Assembly: GCF_050563545.1 (NCBI RefSeq)
Contig: NZ_JBNXUM010000001.1
Coordinates: forward strand, 310,001-374,000
Reading direction: 5' to 3'
Source: Falsiroseomonas sp050563545
GTDB lineage: Bacteria > Pseudomonadota > Alphaproteobacteria > Acetobacterales > Acetobacteraceae
Length of the DNA: 64,000 nucleotides
A program made the position numbers and the translations under genes. The notes beneath the pieces were generated by a model that was not told the DNA's origin, searched no databases, and was given only the letters and a program-made list of their open reading frames with translations. Positions 61,899 to 64,000 of the stretch are shown piece after piece (the first letter of the stretch is position 1; every line of letters begins with the position of its first letter).

Positions 61899-63578
61899 TC
61901 ACCTCGCCAGCGGGCGGTACTTGATGCGGTGCGGTTCGGTCGCGGCGGCGCCTAGTCGACGTCGCTTGTCCGCTTCATAGGCCTCGAAATTGCCCTCGAA
62001 CCACTCGACGTGGCTGTCGCCTTCGAAGGACAGGATGTGCGTGGCCAGCCGGTCGAGGAACCAGCGGTCGTGGCTGATCACCACGGCGCAGCCCGCGAAC
62101 TCCTCGAGCGCATCTTCCAGCGCGCGCAGCGTGTCCACGTCGAGGTCGTTGGTCGGCTCGTCGAGCAGCAGCACGTTGTGCTCGCGCTTCAGCATCTTCG
62201 CGAGGTGGACGCGGTTGCGCTCGCCGCCCGACAGGATGCCGACGCGCTTCTGCTGGTCGGCGCCCTTGAAGTTGAAGGCGGCGACATAGGCGCGGCTCGC
62301 GATCGTCCTCTTGCCAATGGTGATCTGGTCCATCCCGTCGGAGATCTCCTGCCAGACGGTCTTATTGTCATCGAGGCTGTCTCTGCTCTGGTCGACGTAG
62401 CCGAGCTTCACGGTGTCGCCGACGGTCAGCGTGCCGCCATCGGGGGTCTCCACGCCGGTGATCATCTTGAAGAGCGTGGACTTGCCCGCGCCGTTCGGCC
62501 CGATGACGCCGACGATGCCGCCGGGTGGCAGCTTGAAGTCGAGATCCTCGATCAGCAGGCGGTTGCCATAGCCCTTGCGCAGCTTCTCCGCCTGGATGAC
62601 CAGGTTGCCGAGCCGCGGCGGCGGCGGGATGACGATCTCCGCCTCGCCGAGGCCGCGATCCTGGCTCTTCTGCAGCAGCTCCTCATAGGCGGTGATGCGG
62701 GCCTTGCTCTTCGCTTGGCGCGCGGCGGGGCTGCGCCCGATCCATTCCTGCTCGCGGGCCAATTGCCGCTGCCTCGCGCTCTCCTCGCGCTCCTCCTGCT
62801 GCAGGCGCTTGCGCTTCTGGTCGAGATAGGCGGAGTAGTTCCCCTGGTAGGGGAAGCCGCGGCCGCGATCGACCTCGAGGATCCAGTTCGTGACGTTGTC
62901 CAGGAAGTAGCGGTCATGGGTCACGACCAGCACCGCGCCCTGCCATTCGCGCAGCGTCTTTTCGAGCCACGCTACGCTCTCCGCGTCCAGGTGGTTGGTC
63001 GGCTCGTCCAGCAGCAGCAGATCGGGCTTCTCGAGTAGCAGCTTGCACAGAGCGACGCGCCGCCGCTCGCCGCCCGACAGGTGGCCGATCGCGCTGTCGA
63101 AGGGCGGGCAGCGCAGCGCATCGAGCGCGATCTCGATGCGGCGGTCGAGCTCCCAGCCCTCGGCAGCGTCGATCTTCTCCTGCAGCTCGGCCTGCTCGGC
63201 GAGGAGGGCGTTCATCTCCTCCTCCGACATCTCCTCCGCAAATTTTTCCGAGATTTCGTTGAAGCGCTTCAGTTGGCCGGTGAGCTCGGAGAAGGCTTCC
63301 ATGACGTTCTCGCCCACGGTCTTGGTGGGGTCGAGATGCGGCTCCTGCTCAAGGTAGCCGACGCGGGCGCCCTCGGCGACCCAGGCCTCGCCGCCGAATT
63401 CCTTGTCCAGGCCGGCCATGATCTTCATGAGCGTGGACTTGCCGGCGCCGTTGGGGCCGAGCACGCCAATCTTGGCGTCGGGCAGGAAGTTCAGCGTGAT
63501 GCCTTTGAAGACTTCGCGTCCGCCGGGGTAGGACTTGGTGAGGTCCTTCATGACGTAGACGTATTGCCAAGCGGGCAT
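61899..63578 (-). CDS. ettA: ABC-F translational throttle protein EttA
   Basis: A 559-residue ABC-F protein, close to the 555 of E. coli EttA, which binds the ribosomal E site and gates the first peptide bond by ATP/ADP ratio. It starts MPAWQYVYVMKDLTKSYPG; two Walker A sites GPNGAGKST near residues 41 and 353, signatures LSGGERRRVALCKLLL and LSGGERNRVHLAKML, and two DEPTN boxes. The linker with RQAKSKARITAYEELL is the P-site tRNA-interaction motif region. The product is cytoplasmic. Confidence 0.95.
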   Translation of the reverse strand: MPAWQYVYVMKDLTKSYPGGREVFKGITLNFLPDAKIGVLGPNGAGKSTLMKIMAGLDKEFGGEAWVAEGARVGYLEQEPHLDPTKTVGENVMEAFSELTGQLKRFNEISEKFAEEMSEEEMNALLAEQAELQEKIDAAEGWELDRRIEIALDALRCPPFDSAIGHLSGGERRRVALCKLLLEKPDLLLLDEPTNHLDAESVAWLEKTLREWQGAVLVVTHDRYFLDNVTNWILEVDRGRGFPYQGNYSAYLDQKRKRLQQEEREESARQRQLAREQEWIGRSPAARQAKSKARITAYEELLQKSQDRGLGEAEIVIPPPPRLGNLVIQAEKLRKGYGNRLLIEDLDFKLPPGGIVGVIGPNGAGKSTLFKMITGVETPDGGTLTVGDTVKLGYVDQSRDSLDDNKTVWQEISDGMDQITIGKRTIASRAYVAAFNFKGADQQKRVGILSGGERNRVHLAKMLKREHNVLLLDEPTNDLDVDTLRALEDALEEFAGCAVVISHDRWFLDRLATHILSFEGDSHVEWFEGNFEAYEADKRRRLGAAATEPHRIKYRPLAR

Positions 63579-63939
63579 GAGACGGGACTTCCGGGAGATG
63601 GGGAGGAGTGGCGGGTTCTATCGCGGGGCGGCGGGGCGCGCAAAGGGCGCAGAGGGCGCGGCGGCTGCGCGCGGCGCAGGGGTCTCGGCGCTGCGGATCG
63701 GCCGGGGGACGCGCACGATGCTGGGCGGACCTGAAAGCCGGTCCGCGAAGGGAAGGGCCGGAGCAAAGCGCCTTCGCGTGGAACCGCTCAGCGGTTTCGC
63801 CAAACGGTAATCAGCTGCTCCGGTCAAGCCCGCGATCGGTCTGAGTGTGCTCACCGAAGGTGGGCACGCCAGGCCGTGAATCGCCGGGCCAAAGAATGCT
63901 GGAGCGTATCGGACCGACGACAGTCAGCCCGATACGGGT
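63579..63939. other. Intergenic region upstream of ettA
   Basis: 361 bp without a supported gene. It holds a perfect 7-bp inverted repeat around one base (aaccgctcagcggtt, near 63782-63796) and, at 63905-63936, an 8-bp stem (CGTATCGG/CCGATACG) with a 16-nt loop just past the stop of the last gene, which could terminate it. The ettA promoter should be here; no hexamers stand out. Confidence 0.45.
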
Positions 63940-64000
63940 CTAGTGGTTCGCCCCCCGGAACAGCCCGATGTCGATGCTGTTCGCCATCGCGGTGTAGCCG
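63940..64000 (-). CDS. 3' end of an unidentified gene
   Basis: The last 19 codons of a minus-strand gene entering from the right edge, ending YTAMANSIDIGLFRGANH and TAG at 63940-63942. The segment is too short to name a family. It has host-like codon use. Confidence 0.55.
   Translation of the reverse strand, partial: GYTAMANSIDIGLFRGANH

Noticed and set aside
1..64000. tRNA, rRNA or CRISPR loci
   Set aside because: None recognised on either strand by eye; no cloverleaf or evenly spaced direct repeats seen. A covariance-model scan would be needed to exclude small RNAs.

Overview
The window is 64 kb of very GC-rich bacterial DNA with strong G/C third-position bias and short gaps between genes. 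The gene content points to an alphaproteobacterium of the Acetobacteraceae (Roseomonas-like): a Bug-type tripartite-tricarboxylate receptor next to a class III CoA-transferase, Hint_2-domain proteins, an HWE-type histidine kinase, MlaA/MlaC, and a GC-rich palindromic intergenic repeat recurring at several loci. This is an inference from families and composition; no rRNA or tRNA gene is present to confirm it.

Layout. 1-5.4 kb: 3'-truncated leuC (minus), then an SMP-30/gluconolactonase-like protein, a Bug receptor, a CoA-transferase and a membrane protein (plus). 5.3-10.4 kb: a minus-strand run of O-methyltransferase, tandem UspA protein, an untracked 47-residue membrane protein ending in a CxxCH haem-c motif, an MFS transporter and a GlcD-type FAD dehydrogenase. 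10.7-16.2 kb: the most unusual locus. Two RTX-repeat/Hint_2 paralogues are followed by a strong terminator, then by a Hint-like protein that has lost its catalytic residues. That gene overlaps by 8 bp a 590-residue protein that reads as a trigger factor with a CBM/phage-spike-like beta-sandwich inserted in its PPIase domain and without the ribosome-docking signature. 16.3-23.7 kb: HpcH/HpaI aldolase, a giant CheB-CheR-PAS-HWE kinase, PfkB kinase, RluA-type pseudouridine synthase, SnoaL-like protein. 23.7-31.0 kb: alpha-2-macroglobulin and PBP1C in the conserved yfhM-pbpC order, coupled by a GTGA overlap, with a palindromic repeat inside the pbpC 5' coding region. 31.2-39.1 kb: secreted hypothetical protein, DHA2-type MFS plus acyl-CoA ligase, PsiF-repeat protein, VOC protein, ModA-like binding protein, AraC-TPR regulator, DUF1194 VWA protein. 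39.2-44.4 kb: GT39-like glycosyltransferase and hydantoinase/oxoprolinase hyuB-hyuA. 44.5-46.9 kb: a clearly AT-richer foreign insertion holding one SIR2 plus P-loop NTPase protein, architecture typical of single-gene anti-phage defence. 47.0-53.0 kb: DUF1801 protein, beta-carbonic anhydrase, DUF4239 protein, a DUF4096 transposase-derived protein, M24 aminopeptidase, DUF1127 protein and prmA. 53.0-64 kb: UvrD/PcrA helicase in an operon with a pentapeptide-repeat protein and prmA, BASS-family transporter, PPK2, metF, mlaA-mlaC, GNAT acetyltransferase, ettA, and the last codons of one more minus-strand gene.

Most genes are housekeeping or catabolic. Three parts look accessory: the Hint/RTX/trigger-factor-like locus, the SIR2-NTPase gene, and the dispersed palindromic repeat family. 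All coordinates and motif positions were read by eye; family names rest on recognised motifs, not database searches.
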